From positions 1 through 55,946 of the forward strand of contig CAZOOV010000014.1 in assembly GCA_964581515.1 (NCBI GenBank): a stretch of DNA of 55,946 nucleotides, read 5' to 3'. The position numbers and the translations under genes were made by a program. Of the stretch, positions 7,137-16,107 are shown in pieces. The notes under the pieces are model-generated. The model was not told the DNA's origin, made no database searches, and saw only the letters and a program-made list of their open reading frames with translations. Positions within the stretch are counted from its first letter, which is position 1, and every line of letters begins with the position of its first letter. This DNA comes from JACJVV01 sp964581515 (GTDB lineage Archaea; Nanobdellota; Nanobdellia; Woesearchaeales; JACJVV01).

Positions 7137-9391
7137 CTAGGCACCTCTTTTTGAGGATTTATCTCATCAGACCCATAAAGTTCTATATAATTATTCCACA
7201 ATCCGCTGCATTTATATTTCAAGATACAATCATCACATCTATCGATCTTTGATTTATCATTCTCATTGTGCCATCTGAAATTATTTTTATAGCCATCAGA
7301 ATGGATCATATAGTCTCCTAAGAAACAGAACGGAACACCGCATCTTTCAGGTATATTGATATGTATATCATGATCCCTACAGAAATCGATTGCTTTATGT
7401 AAGAATGGCTCTACATCAGAGAATTTCGGTATTATGTCTTTATTATCCCATGCCGTACATATTGGAGAGACATATGATAAGACTATCTTTCTTATTACTA
7501 TTCTATGATGAATGATAAGATTCTCATGTATGAATTTAACTATCTCAAGAAGTTTCTTATAATTATATGAATTTATGACTAAATTTATAACGACTGATAT
7601 GCCATTATCAATTAGATTCTTTACCCCTTCAACAGTCTTATCAAAAGTTCCTGGAGCCCTTGTTATCTTAGCTGATAGATCTTCATTATGTGCATGGATA
7701 GAGACAAAAGCAGAATCAAGACCTGCCTTCTTAAGAAGATGGACCCTATTAACATCAGAAAGCAATATTGCATTAGTCTGCAGATCAATCTGTTTATAAT
7801 CAAGATCCTTTGCTTTCTTTACGATCTTTACAAGATCAGGATTCAAAGTAGGTTCCCTGCCTGTTATTGTAATCTGCAATACATTCTTATTCTTCCATTC
7901 CTCTAGCTTAGACATTATATCTGAAATATCGGTTATAACATTCTCTGCATTGCTATCAGTATTGCAAAATAAGCAATTCTGATTGCAGTCAAGATTTATA
8001 CGTATTTCTCTCGAATATTTTGGACTAAGCTCGAAAGATCCAAACTTTCTAAAATACTGGATGAAGATTCCATCACAAGATCCATAGAATATACAGCCAG
8101 CACACTTCATCGGCTTTATCATTGCTTGAGAGGATAGCTTGCTAGATAGGTTAAGATAATCTTGTTCAGAATCCAATTTCTCAATATTTGGAACTGAAAC
8201 AGGAGAATGCTTCATGTTTAGATCTAAATCAAAGATAAGGCATTTGGGTATCCCTCTATAATAAAGGTTGGATCCTTTCTCATCCACAATCTTGGATAAT
8301 GTTTTGATGGATTCTATTGTATCAGAAAGCTTAACAGCATCGTCCGCGTACTCTGATAATCTTTCACCTGGAGAAGAGAGCTCAAGCATATAATCTTTAT
8401 CAGAGACAATCATGTTTAGGATCTCATCTTTTGATTTCCTACAGAAATCTTTCGATAATGAGATTATCTTCCATGACTCATTCTTAATCATAAGATTGCT
8501 GTTCAATCTCTTTTTTGTTTCAAGTATCGAGGGACATATCAATCTTATGCCACAATAATCACATCTGACACCTTTGCAATGAGGGACATCAGAATTTGCA
8601 AAGACATTCCTCCACATGCCTTTTACATCATCAACCATCTTATGTGGATCTTCAACAAATTCCTCATATTCTTCAAGATATTCTGGAGGATATCGGCTTA
8701 ACCAGAACACAACATTGTTCTCCTTAGCAAGATCAATCACCTCTTTGACATAGGGGGTTACCTCTTTAAGATCGTATATAAGTTCTGATCTATTATTATA
8801 GGCATTTCCGTTAAGCACAAGACTCATGAAGTTAATCTCGCGAACCCCTAAATGATATAAAAGAAAGAATATATCCCTGAGATGCCTATAATTCTTAGAG
8901 GTTATCACTGTATCAGCATTAACTATAAGATTAGGTATATCCATCGCATTCTTTATACCCTTGATTATCTGAGAAAATGAACCAACTGATTGTGTAAAAC
9001 TATCATGCAATTCAGCTGTATGGCCATGTAATGAGAATGTCACTTCAGATAGTCCTGATCTGACAGCTTTTGTTAGGAAATTAAAAGATGAAAGCATCCT
9101 TCCATTCGTTACTATCTGGATCTTATCATACCCTATCTTCTTTGTCTCGGATATTATATCGATAAAATCCGGATGGATAGATGGATCCCCTCCGCTTATG
9201 ACTGCCTTCCTGGCACCTGAATCATAAGCTATCTTTAATTCTTTTAATACAATATCTTTATCTTTATGGGACTTATCTGGCCTATGTCCATCTAGACAGA
9301 AAGTGCAATTATTATTGCATAATCCTGTTATAGATATCCAGTGTTTCTTCTGAAAAACTGCATTCTCCTTTATGTTTATGTTATCTGTCAT
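7133..9391 (-). CDS. Tandem (two-domain) radical SAM protein
   Basis: A 752-residue protein starting at the ATG at 9391; the frame extends to a TTG at 9418, which would overlap the upstream gene. Domain 1 has C25-x3-C29-x2-C32 (GLCNNNCTFC), SGGDPS and TNGRML, ending in CDYCGIRLIC. A middle region holds IPKC and CAGCIFYGSC, an auxiliary-cluster module. Domain 2 begins near residue 465 with LDCNQNCLFC, but its GGE motif reads GREP; it ends with VPFC and CDDCILKYKC. It looks like a fusion of two paralogs like its neighbours, plus an extra auxiliary module. Two radical SAM centres could act in sequence, or one may only bind or position substrate; the GREP change would fit the latter (inference). 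Confidence 0.82.
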   Translation of the reverse strand: MTDNINIKENAVFQKKHWISITGLCNNNCTFCLDGHRPDKSHKDKDIVLKELKIAYDSGARKAVISGGDPSIHPDFIDIISETKKIGYDKIQIVTNGRMLSSFNFLTKAVRSGLSEVTFSLHGHTAELHDSFTQSVGSFSQIIKGIKNAMDIPNLIVNADTVITSKNYRHLRDIFFLLYHLGVREINFMSLVLNGNAYNNRSELIYDLKEVTPYVKEVIDLAKENNVVFWLSRYPPEYLEEYEEFVEDPHKMVDDVKGMWRNVFANSDVPHCKGVRCDYCGIRLICPSILETKKRLNSNLMIKNESWKIISLSKDFCRKSKDEILNMIVSDKDYMLELSSPGERLSEYADDAVKLSDTIESIKTLSKIVDEKGSNLYYRGIPKCLIFDLDLNMKHSPVSVPNIEKLDSEQDYLNLSSKLSSQAMIKPMKCAGCIFYGSCDGIFIQYFRKFGSFELSPKYSREIRINLDCNQNCLFCNTDSNAENVITDISDIMSKLEEWKNKNVLQITITGREPTLNPDLVKIVKKAKDLDYKQIDLQTNAILLSDVNRVHLLKKAGLDSAFVSIHAHNEDLSAKITRAPGTFDKTVEGVKNLIDNGISVVINLVINSYNYKKLLEIVKFIHENLIIHHRIVIRKIVLSYVSPICTAWDNKDIIPKFSDVEPFLHKAIDFCRDHDIHINIPERCGVPFCFLGDYMIHSDGYKNNFRWHNENDKSKIDRCDDCILKYKCSGLWNNYIELYGSDEINPQKEVPR

Positions 9392-9398
9392 ATTCTCA

Positions 9399-10337
9399 TC
9401 AATGATTATTATCTTCAATAGGTTTTATCTCTTCATCCCCATATAGATCGATATACTCTTTAGGAAAACCATGACATCTAGTGTTCATGATACAAACCCT
9501 GCATTTATCATTAGACGGCCTTGAACCTCTTATATCCTCAGTATAATAATCCCCATATCCTGTCTCATCAGACAATCCACTATTCTCTGTATTTATATGA
9601 TAATCTTCAATTGAACCTAATTGTGATAACATATCTTTTAATGTGCAAGGTGGAAAATCTACCAGCAAGAATCTCTTATCATCATCTTTATACAATTGCC
9701 TCAGATTATCTACTACATCTGAATATTTAGGCATCAAAAGTTTTGATTTGCTTTTAGCATCAGCCTTTGGGCTGAAGAAATTCATTACAATAAGATCAGG
9801 ATTGAATTCAATGAAAAATCTATACATCTTATCAATATTATCATAATTAAGTTTAGTGAGAGTAGTATTGATATTGAATGATTTAAGCTTCCTTGCTCTT
9901 CTTAGCTCCATTGCATTCTTCAAGCCTCTTACAGTCTGATCGAATGAATCCTTTGTTCTTGTCAACTTATCATGAAGCTCAGGATTATGAGCATGGATTG
10001 AGATAGAAACGCCATTCAATCCTCTCTCTATCAATGAGTTAAAATATTTTCCAGAACTGAGCCTTCTTCCATTTGTAACAATATATATCTCTTTATATCT
10101 GAGTTCTTTAGCATAGGCAATTAACTCATGCAGATCTTTATTGAGTGTAGGCTCACCTGTTGTAAAAACAACCCTGTCGAATAATTTAGATGAATAAAGA
10201 AGTGTCTGTTTATGGTCTTGGACTGAAACATTTTTCACAGTAGCAAATCTGCCTTCTCTTGACTCCATACAAAATATACAATTATTATTGCATGTATACC
10301 CCAATGCAATATGCAATGTTTTCTCCCTGAAAGACAT
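9399..10337 (-). CDS. Radical SAM protein, HxsC-like architecture
   Basis: A 312-residue protein with C16-x3-C20-x2-C23 (GYTCNNNCIFC), TTGEPTLN as the SAM-binding motif, VTNGRRLSS and a SISIHAHNPELHDKLT stretch. At the C-terminus it carries FPPC and then CRVCIMNTRCHG with the Y-I-D-L-Y-G-x-x-E tail found in the paralogs. It abuts the genes on both sides (1-base overlap upstream, 7-base gap downstream), so it is one cistron of the run. The H-D-K-L-T and G-S-F-type landmarks after the TNGR strand resemble HxsC-type maturases. Confidence 0.82.
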   Translation of the reverse strand: MSFREKTLHIALGYTCNNNCIFCMESREGRFATVKNVSVQDHKQTLLYSSKLFDRVVFTTGEPTLNKDLHELIAYAKELRYKEIYIVTNGRRLSSGKYFNSLIERGLNGVSISIHAHNPELHDKLTRTKDSFDQTVRGLKNAMELRRARKLKSFNINTTLTKLNYDNIDKMYRFFIEFNPDLIVMNFFSPKADAKSKSKLLMPKYSDVVDNLRQLYKDDDKRFLLVDFPPCTLKDMLSQLGSIEDYHINTENSGLSDETGYGDYYTEDIRGSRPSNDKCRVCIMNTRCHGFPKEYIDLYGDEEIKPIEDNNH

Positions 10338-11251
10338 TATTCTCCCTCCAATGAAAGTTTATCTTTTACAGGGATGAACTCATCCCAGCCAAATGCATTG
10401 ATATATTCAATCCATACCCCTTCACAGATATCATTGAACAGGCAATTGCTGCATTCATCCCTTTTAACTTTCCCTGATGCTCTAACTTCCTTATAATCTT
10501 CACAACCTTTACCGATTCCAACAACTTTTGTTGAAGGCATTATATTCTCTGCACTATAATCCTTATCCTTCATAACAATGCATGAAGGTATTGACTCTAA
10601 CATGACTCCTACTTCTGCCTTATCACATATCTCAATAGCTTTATAGATGCTAGGTACAAGACTTGACATCTTTTCCATGACTAATCTAAAATTAATACTT
10701 GCATTTCCTCTAGGTTGAGGATATGCAAATTGTATCTGAGCTGTCCCATTATGGACCAGCAGTTCTGCAACCTTTGGCAATTCCAGATTATTATCCTTTG
10801 TTATTACAGTATTTGTTATTATTCTGCAATTCTCCTTACTCACATTCTTCATACCTTCTATAGCCTGTCTGAAACTACCAGGACTTTGTGTCAGTTTATC
10901 ATGTGTATCTTCATTTGAACCATGGATAGAGAAACAGAATTCATTTATTCCAGCTGAGATGAGTCTCCTTGCAAATTTAGGATTTGATAACATCCTACCG
11001 TTTGTCTGTATCTGTATTATATCAAATGAACAAGATTTAGCAAATTCAGCCAGATCAATAAGATGTTTGAATATGGTCGGTTCGCCGCCTGTTAGAGTGA
11101 TGATATTGCATCCTTCTTCTTTTGCTTTGATTATTTCTCTTTTCAATTCATCTGGGTTTTTTGTAACAATAGGTTCACCACTCTTCTTTTGTCCACAGAA
11201 TAAACAGTTATTGTTGCATTCATTCCCGACTTTAAGGTCTATTCTTCTCAT
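10337..11251 (-). CDS. Radical SAM protein, HxsC-like architecture
   Basis: A 304-residue protein with C12-x3-C16-x2-C19 (NECNNNCLFC), TGGEPTIF, QTNGRMLS, SIHGSNEDTHDKLTQSPGSF, then ESIPSC and CSNCLFNDICEG followed by W-x-x-Y-I. It is the closest of the set to the single-domain archetype, and closely resembles the N-terminal domain of the fusion at 16108-18678 (shared QTNGRM, ESIP-x-C and CEG-x-W motifs). The Cys layout implies the SAM cluster plus one further iron-sulfur cluster. It lies 13 bases after the upstream gene. Confidence 0.82.
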   Translation of the reverse strand: MRRIDLKVGNECNNNCLFCGQKKSGEPIVTKNPDELKREIIKAKEEGCNIITLTGGEPTIFKHLIDLAEFAKSCSFDIIQIQTNGRMLSNPKFARRLISAGINEFCFSIHGSNEDTHDKLTQSPGSFRQAIEGMKNVSKENCRIITNTVITKDNNLELPKVAELLVHNGTAQIQFAYPQPRGNASINFRLVMEKMSSLVPSIYKAIEICDKAEVGVMLESIPSCIVMKDKDYSAENIMPSTKVVGIGKGCEDYKEVRASGKVKRDECSNCLFNDICEGVWIEYINAFGWDEFIPVKDKLSLEGE

Positions 11252-11264
11252 CTTATTTTTCTAC

Positions 11265-13295
11265 CTACTCAGAAAATATATCAATGACTTGGAGGATATC
11301 CTTTTTAGACTGATTTATTATATCTTCTCTCCTAGATTTATCATGCGTTCCTTCAGCACATATGTAAGTTATATCCCTGCCAATTCCCATAAAATCAAAA
11401 GCTGCAAGAATTGATTTTTCCTGGACATTTATGAATCTTGAACCTTCTTTTGAATAAACACCATCTCTAGAAAAGATGCACAACACTTTTTTGTTTGTAA
11501 AATGATCATTGTGATAGAAGAAAAGTCTGCTCGCAATCATCTCAAGAAAAGCTTTCATTATCGCAGGTATAGACATTGTCCACATAGGACTTACAATAAC
11601 AATCTTATCAGCATCTTTGATCATATCTATATAATTATCTGCTTTCTCTATTAATCTTTTTGACTTTTCAGAAACTTCACCATCTTTCTTGAATATCGTA
11701 TTAATAAACCCTTCATCAATGAATTCAATACCTTCATTGTAAAGGTTTACATCAATGAAAGAAGCAGTAGGATTCTTCTCAAGATAGGTTTTCTTGAAAT
11801 ACTCGCCCAATGTCTGGGACACAGAATCATTTACAGGTTTAGGATTTGCTACAATATAAAGTATCTTCTCATCTTTTTTCTCATTGGACAAAATAGCTAC
11901 TTCTTTTTCTATTCTATTAAGTTCTTCTAAAGAATCCTCTTTTGCTTCTGTACATAACTTTATAAAATTTGAATTAAGTTTCAGCTCCTCTTCAAATACA
12001 GCTTTCCATTCTTTTTTAAGAAGACTCGATTTCTCCCTTGCAACACTTAAATCTCGTATCCTTAAAAACCTTAGGAGATTTCTATAATCTTCAACATCTT
12101 CATCTTTTGTCAATGGCCATAATTGACCATGAAGACCAGCTAATCCCTTATCTTTAAGCAAATCAATAGACTCATCATATTCCTTTGTATGAGGAAATAC
12201 ATATAGAGGAAAAGGAAGAGGGATTGAACCCATATTAAGTATAGATATAAATATCCTAAATATAGATTTAATATCATCATGGGGATAACCAATAATAAAA
12301 GAACTTTGTGTTCTTTTCAGATTTGCATGTAATTTTTTAAATATATTCAAAACTTTTATTGAAGATATAATTGAATAGGGTTTTTCAATATTATTCTTAG
12401 AATCAATAGTCCCCGATTCAAAAGGAATTGTTATAAGACTTAAATCTGCATCAATAATTTTTTGTATTAAGTTTTCATTTAATCTATCTGGTTGAAATCC
12501 CAAAGCAAATCTTAAACTAGCTTTAATTCCTGAAGCAATATATTTATCTAAAAATTCCTCAAAATGATCAGGAAACAAGAGAACATTTGGATCCCAATTC
12601 CAGAATACATCTGGATTATATTTTTTATCAGCTAATTTCATATAATCCAATACTGGATCCAATGATAGCTTTTGAGGTTTATCCAATGAAGCTGAACAGA
12701 AAGAGCATTTATTGCTACAACCTTTAGCAATCTGAAAAACACCATATGTCCATGTTTCCTTAACAGAAAAATCAGGCTTAAATGAATCAATATTTGAAAT
12801 CTTATCTAAAAGAATAATCTCTTGCTTTAGTTCATCCGTAAAATTAGGAAAAAGACGAATAAAATCCCCTCCCAATTTAACATCAACTCCAGGTAACATT
12901 GAATGGCATATTTCTATAAGTGAATCAATTACTTCAGAATCAAAAGTATAAGGGGCAAACGGCAGATATGCCAATAGAAGTATCTCATCAGGGGTTTTCT
13001 TCAGATTTCTTATTTTTTCTTTTAATTCAATCTGTGAAATAGTCTGAATATGCATCTGAAGTTCTTTCTTTCCTGATATACCTGCTTTTTTCTTCCTCCA
13101 CATGAATTTATTGTTTAATCTAGTATCAATAAAACTAATATCATTATCAAGACTTTTAAGAAAAGAAATAAGCTTCAACGTCTCAACAGAAATAAGGTAT
13201 AAAGGACATAATGCTTTATCCACATAAGTAAATGGAACTTCCATTATTAATACATTCTTCCCTTCAGGTACATTATTTTTTTTATTATCTGTCAT
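11265..13295 (-). CDS. Radical SAM protein fused to a flavodoxin-like (Flavodoxin_2) domain
   Basis: A 676-residue protein. The N-terminal 190 residues resemble the cobalamin-binding-type region that precedes many B12-class radical SAM domains, but I see no clear D-x-H-x-x-G cobalamin motif. The radical SAM cysteines follow in IAKGCSNKCSFC (about residues 190-200). From about residue 476 comes a flavodoxin-fold reductase like NQO1/azoreductase: an opening ILYIVANPKPVNDSVS, where S/N-x-x-x-S-x-S/T loops bind FMN, then a central IVIVSPMWTMSIPA. The obvious hypothesis is that the flavin domain supplies electrons to the iron-sulfur cluster. It lacks the paralogs' C-x2-C-x5-C tail, so it is a separate lineage within the operon. 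Confidence 0.78.
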   Translation of the reverse strand: MTDNKKNNVPEGKNVLIMEVPFTYVDKALCPLYLISVETLKLISFLKSLDNDISFIDTRLNNKFMWRKKKAGISGKKELQMHIQTISQIELKEKIRNLKKTPDEILLLAYLPFAPYTFDSEVIDSLIEICHSMLPGVDVKLGGDFIRLFPNFTDELKQEIILLDKISNIDSFKPDFSVKETWTYGVFQIAKGCSNKCSFCSASLDKPQKLSLDPVLDYMKLADKKYNPDVFWNWDPNVLLFPDHFEEFLDKYIASGIKASLRFALGFQPDRLNENLIQKIIDADLSLITIPFESGTIDSKNNIEKPYSIISSIKVLNIFKKLHANLKRTQSSFIIGYPHDDIKSIFRIFISILNMGSIPLPFPLYVFPHTKEYDESIDLLKDKGLAGLHGQLWPLTKDEDVEDYRNLLRFLRIRDLSVAREKSSLLKKEWKAVFEEELKLNSNFIKLCTEAKEDSLEELNRIEKEVAILSNEKKDEKILYIVANPKPVNDSVSQTLGEYFKKTYLEKNPTASFIDVNLYNEGIEFIDEGFINTIFKKDGEVSEKSKRLIEKADNYIDMIKDADKIVIVSPMWTMSIPAIMKAFLEMIASRLFFYHNDHFTNKKVLCIFSRDGVYSKEGSRFINVQEKSILAAFDFMGIGRDITYICAEGTHDKSRREDIINQSKKDILQVIDIFSE

Positions 13296-13309
13296 TATAT
13301 TACTCTAAA

Positions 13310-14281
13310 TTAGCTATTTAAAATTCTTCTCCTTATCTCCTCTACCCTATCAGAAAATACTGGATAAAGTTCACTATCACCATGAAGTTCTATATATTCG
13401 CGTTGTAACCCTCTGCATATCTCATTTAATTTACACACTGAACAGCATTTTGCCTTATTACTCAATTGTTCAGGTACAACTGTCCTTACTTCATTATTCC
13501 TACCATTTTCAATAAATGAACAGACATAATTTTCATCCTTTACAATCTTCCGGGTCTCAGTACTGAATTCTTCAAATCCATCCATATAACAAAGAGGTAC
13601 CCTTTCTATCCTAAATGTTTTCTCATTTTTCTTCAATACACGAACCATCTTACTTAATTCCAATTCCAGATCTACAAGCTTTGCAACAATCCAAGGATTC
13701 TCTCCTGCTCTACTTTTAATATAACCATCAGCCTGTCCGGGATCAAGATTATTAAAAACATAATGTTTTACTTCAGGAAAATGATCAATAAAAAATTGAA
13801 CATTAATAGACAAAGATTTACAATTCAAGGAATTTATTGTACTATTAATAGTAACATCAATTCCAATATCGATCGCATTCCTTATTCCTACCAAAGTTTT
13901 TTTTAGATGACCTTCTTTTTTCGATAATTTCTCAGCAACATCCTCATCTGCAGTATGTAGAGAGATATTTATAGCTTTCAATCCTGAATCAAAAAGTCTC
14001 TTTACAAAAGTCATATCAAAAAGTTCAACTCCATTTGAGATAATTTTAGGATTAATATCATTCTTAACAATAAAAGATATCAAAGAAGGAAGAAACTCAA
14101 CAATAGTAGGTTCCCCTCCTGTAAGCAGTATCTCGGTAACACCTTCGTCCTTGAATTTCAAAACCTGTTCCTTAGCCTCTTCTAAAGAATATTCTTTCTC
14201 AAACGGGGGATTTGAACAGAATACACACTCATTATTACATTTTCTAGTTATTTGAAGATAAGCAGCTTTTCTCTCCCCCAT
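13310..14281 (-). CDS. Radical SAM protein, first gene of the seven-gene radical SAM run
   Basis: A 323-residue protein starting at the ATG at 14281; the frame extends upstream only to a TTG at 14302. Motifs: C15-x3-C19-x2-C22 (TRKCNNECVFC), LLTGGEPTIVEF, ISNGVELF, NISLHTADED, then ERVPLC and CSVCKLNEICRG with the Y-I-E-L-H-G-x-x-E-L tail. The tail is preceded by an extra Cys, giving CCSVC. As the promoter-proximal gene it heads the transcript 14281 to 4519, in which gaps are between -4 and +14 bases. It is divergent from the U32 pair. Confidence 0.82.
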   Translation of the reverse strand: MGERKAAYLQITRKCNNECVFCSNPPFEKEYSLEEAKEQVLKFKDEGVTEILLTGGEPTIVEFLPSLISFIVKNDINPKIISNGVELFDMTFVKRLFDSGLKAINISLHTADEDVAEKLSKKEGHLKKTLVGIRNAIDIGIDVTINSTINSLNCKSLSINVQFFIDHFPEVKHYVFNNLDPGQADGYIKSRAGENPWIVAKLVDLELELSKMVRVLKKNEKTFRIERVPLCYMDGFEEFSTETRKIVKDENYVCSFIENGRNNEVRTVVPEQLSNKAKCCSVCKLNEICRGLQREYIELHGDSELYPVFSDRVEEIRRRILNS

Positions 14282-14383
14282 TCTAAAATATGTATAGTGC
14301 AATTAATTAAATAGATTTCGTTTCTTTGTCAATATGATAGTATTAAGGATTAAACATATTATTTAATATATATAAAATAAAGC

Positions 14384-14391
14384 TTTATATA
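14384..14391 (+). promoter_or_regulatory. TATA box for the U32 gene pair
   Basis: TTTATATA is centred 26 bases before the ATG at 14414, so the mRNA is probably leaderless. The box is flanked by two AAGCTT hexamers. Confidence 0.45.
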
Positions 14392-14413
14392 TTAAGCTTA
14401 AATTATAAAATTT

Positions 14414-15328
14414 ATGGAGATATTATGTCCATTAGACAGCAAAGAAGAGGTAATACCCTTAATTAATGCTGGTGCAGATGTATTTTATGCAGGAATTATT
14501 AGTTCACTAGTTTTTGACAAAGATGATATAATAATTAGTTGTAGATCTAAAAAAGATTGCAACTTCACATCAATAAATAAATTAAAAGAAGCCATTAATC
14601 TTATCCATAAGAGAAATAAAAAAATAAATCTTACATTAAATGGACCAGCTTACTCAATTGAACAAATAGAAAGAATAAAACTATTTCTCAAATCAATAAA
14701 AAATATTGATGGTCTAATAATTTCTGATATAAATCTTATACAACAACTTAAAAAAGAATTCAAAAACCTTAAACTAATCGCAAGTTCAGGAGCACATATC
14801 CTAAATAAAGATGCTATAGAATTCTATAGAAAACTTAGGATTGACAGCATAATTATACCAAGACATCTTACTATAACAGAAATTAAAGATCTCATAAAGG
14901 AACATAAAGATGTAGAACTTGAATGCTTTATTAAAAATGAAGACTGCCAATTTGTTCAAGGCTTATGTTATTATACACATTTCTTCCATCTTCATAATGA
15001 TCCTAAAATAATATGTAAAAGCTGTAAATTTAAAATTATAGCAAAAAAGAATAAAAATAAGATTACAAAAAGAATCAATAACTATGGTTATCTCATGACT
15101 AAACCCTGTGGAGCTTGTAAGATTCACGATCTCAACAAGATGGGGATTAAAAAAATAAAAATCGTCGGAAGAGGGAGATCAACAGAAGAAAAAATACAAG
15201 ATGTTAAATTTATCAAAAGTGCAATAGATTATTTGGACAGTAGCAAAGAAACATATTATGATAAAATAAAGAGAAAATACAAAAAAACTTATGGTTATGA
15301 TTGTCATAATAGATGTATGTATGAATAA
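14414..15328 (+). CDS. U32-family protein, UbiU-like
   Basis: A 304-residue protein. It opens MEILCPLDSKEEVIPLINAG, the hallmark start of U32 proteins, and contains the matching later strand IKIVGRGRSTEEKIQDVKF (UbiU-type V-K-I-E-G-R-x-R-S). Cysteines in NEDC, GLC, IICKSC and KPCGAC fall in the region where UbiU binds a 4Fe-4S cluster. UbiU/UbiV carry out oxygen-independent hydroxylation in ubiquinone synthesis, and other U32 members hydroxylate RNA. No quinone genes are nearby, and the radical SAM setting suggests a different substrate, possibly the HxS peptide (inference). A peptidase role, the family's historical name, is less supported. Confidence 0.75.
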   Translation: MEILCPLDSKEEVIPLINAGADVFYAGIISSLVFDKDDIIISCRSKKDCNFTSINKLKEAINLIHKRNKKINLTLNGPAYSIEQIERIKLFLKSIKNIDGLIISDINLIQQLKKEFKNLKLIASSGAHILNKDAIEFYRKLRIDSIIIPRHLTITEIKDLIKEHKDVELECFIKNEDCQFVQGLCYYTHFFHLHNDPKIICKSCKFKIIAKKNKNKITKRINNYGYLMTKPCGACKIHDLNKMGIKKIKIVGRGRSTEEKIQDVKFIKSAIDYLDSSKETYYDKIKRKYKKTYGYDCHNRCMYE

Positions 15329-15329
15329 A

Positions 15330-16088
15330 ATGGAACATGCAATATTTATTAATAATTTAAAAGATTTAAAATTAATAGACAAAAATAAATTCAAGATTTT
15401 ATACTTTGGAACAGAATTCTGTGAAAAACTCATACCTAAAAAAGAAGAAATAAACAAAATTAAAGAATTTTGTAAGAAAAATAATATTAAATTAATTCTT
15501 GTTACACCATATTGCACTAATTTTGGTCTAAAAGAAATAAATAAAATTATAAAAATATTACCAAAAAAAACAGAAATAATTTTTAATGATTGGGGTGTAT
15601 TAAGAATTATAAAAAAATCAAAACACATACCAATCTTAGGAAGACTCTTGATAAGAATAAGACGTGACCCATATATCAACAGAGAAAATCCTAATATCAA
15701 TTTATTTAGATATTCTAATCTGGATAATAAGGATTTTCAGAAGTTCCTATTGAATAACAATATAACAAGAGTAGAGATTGACAATGTTAAGCAAGGATAT
15801 TCTTTCAATCTTAACAATAATATAAAAACCTCCCTTTACTATCCTTTTGTATATATTTCATCAGGAAGAAAATGTATATTTGCCAATTGTGATAATATTG
15901 ATAATAAAGATATAGTAAAGTTGAATGGATGTAATTTTGAATGTAAGAAATATACTGCTTTATCTGAAGAACCATATAAGATTATATGGAAGGGAAATAC
16001 TCACTTCTATATCAATAATAAGACTCCAAAATCATATTCTAAATGGAATATAGATAGATTGGTATATATCCCCAAGATACCATTTTAA
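15330..16088 (+). CDS. U32-family partner, UbiV-like
   Basis: A 252-residue protein from the ATG two bases after the previous stop; in-frame ATGs at 15291 and 15321 would overlap the first gene. UbiV-like landmarks are ILYFGTEFC near the start, a central IIFNDWGVLR, GRLLIRIRRDP, and a Cys cluster C-x5-C, then C-x3-C, in SSGRKCIFANC and NGCNFEC. Together with the upstream gene it forms a UbiU/UbiV-type pair, which in bacteria works as a heterodimer with one iron-sulfur cluster per subunit. Both genes are very AT-rich and share the same spacing and strand, so they are surely one operon. Confidence 0.7.
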   Translation: MEHAIFINNLKDLKLIDKNKFKILYFGTEFCEKLIPKKEEINKIKEFCKKNNIKLILVTPYCTNFGLKEINKIIKILPKKTEIIFNDWGVLRIIKKSKHIPILGRLLIRIRRDPYINRENPNINLFRYSNLDNKDFQKFLLNNNITRVEIDNVKQGYSFNLNNNIKTSLYYPFVYISSGRKCIFANCDNIDNKDIVKLNGCNFECKKYTALSEEPYKIIWKGNTHFYINNKTPKSYSKWNIDRLVYIPKIPF

Positions 16089-16107
16089 GATTTATAGGAG
16101 AACAGCA

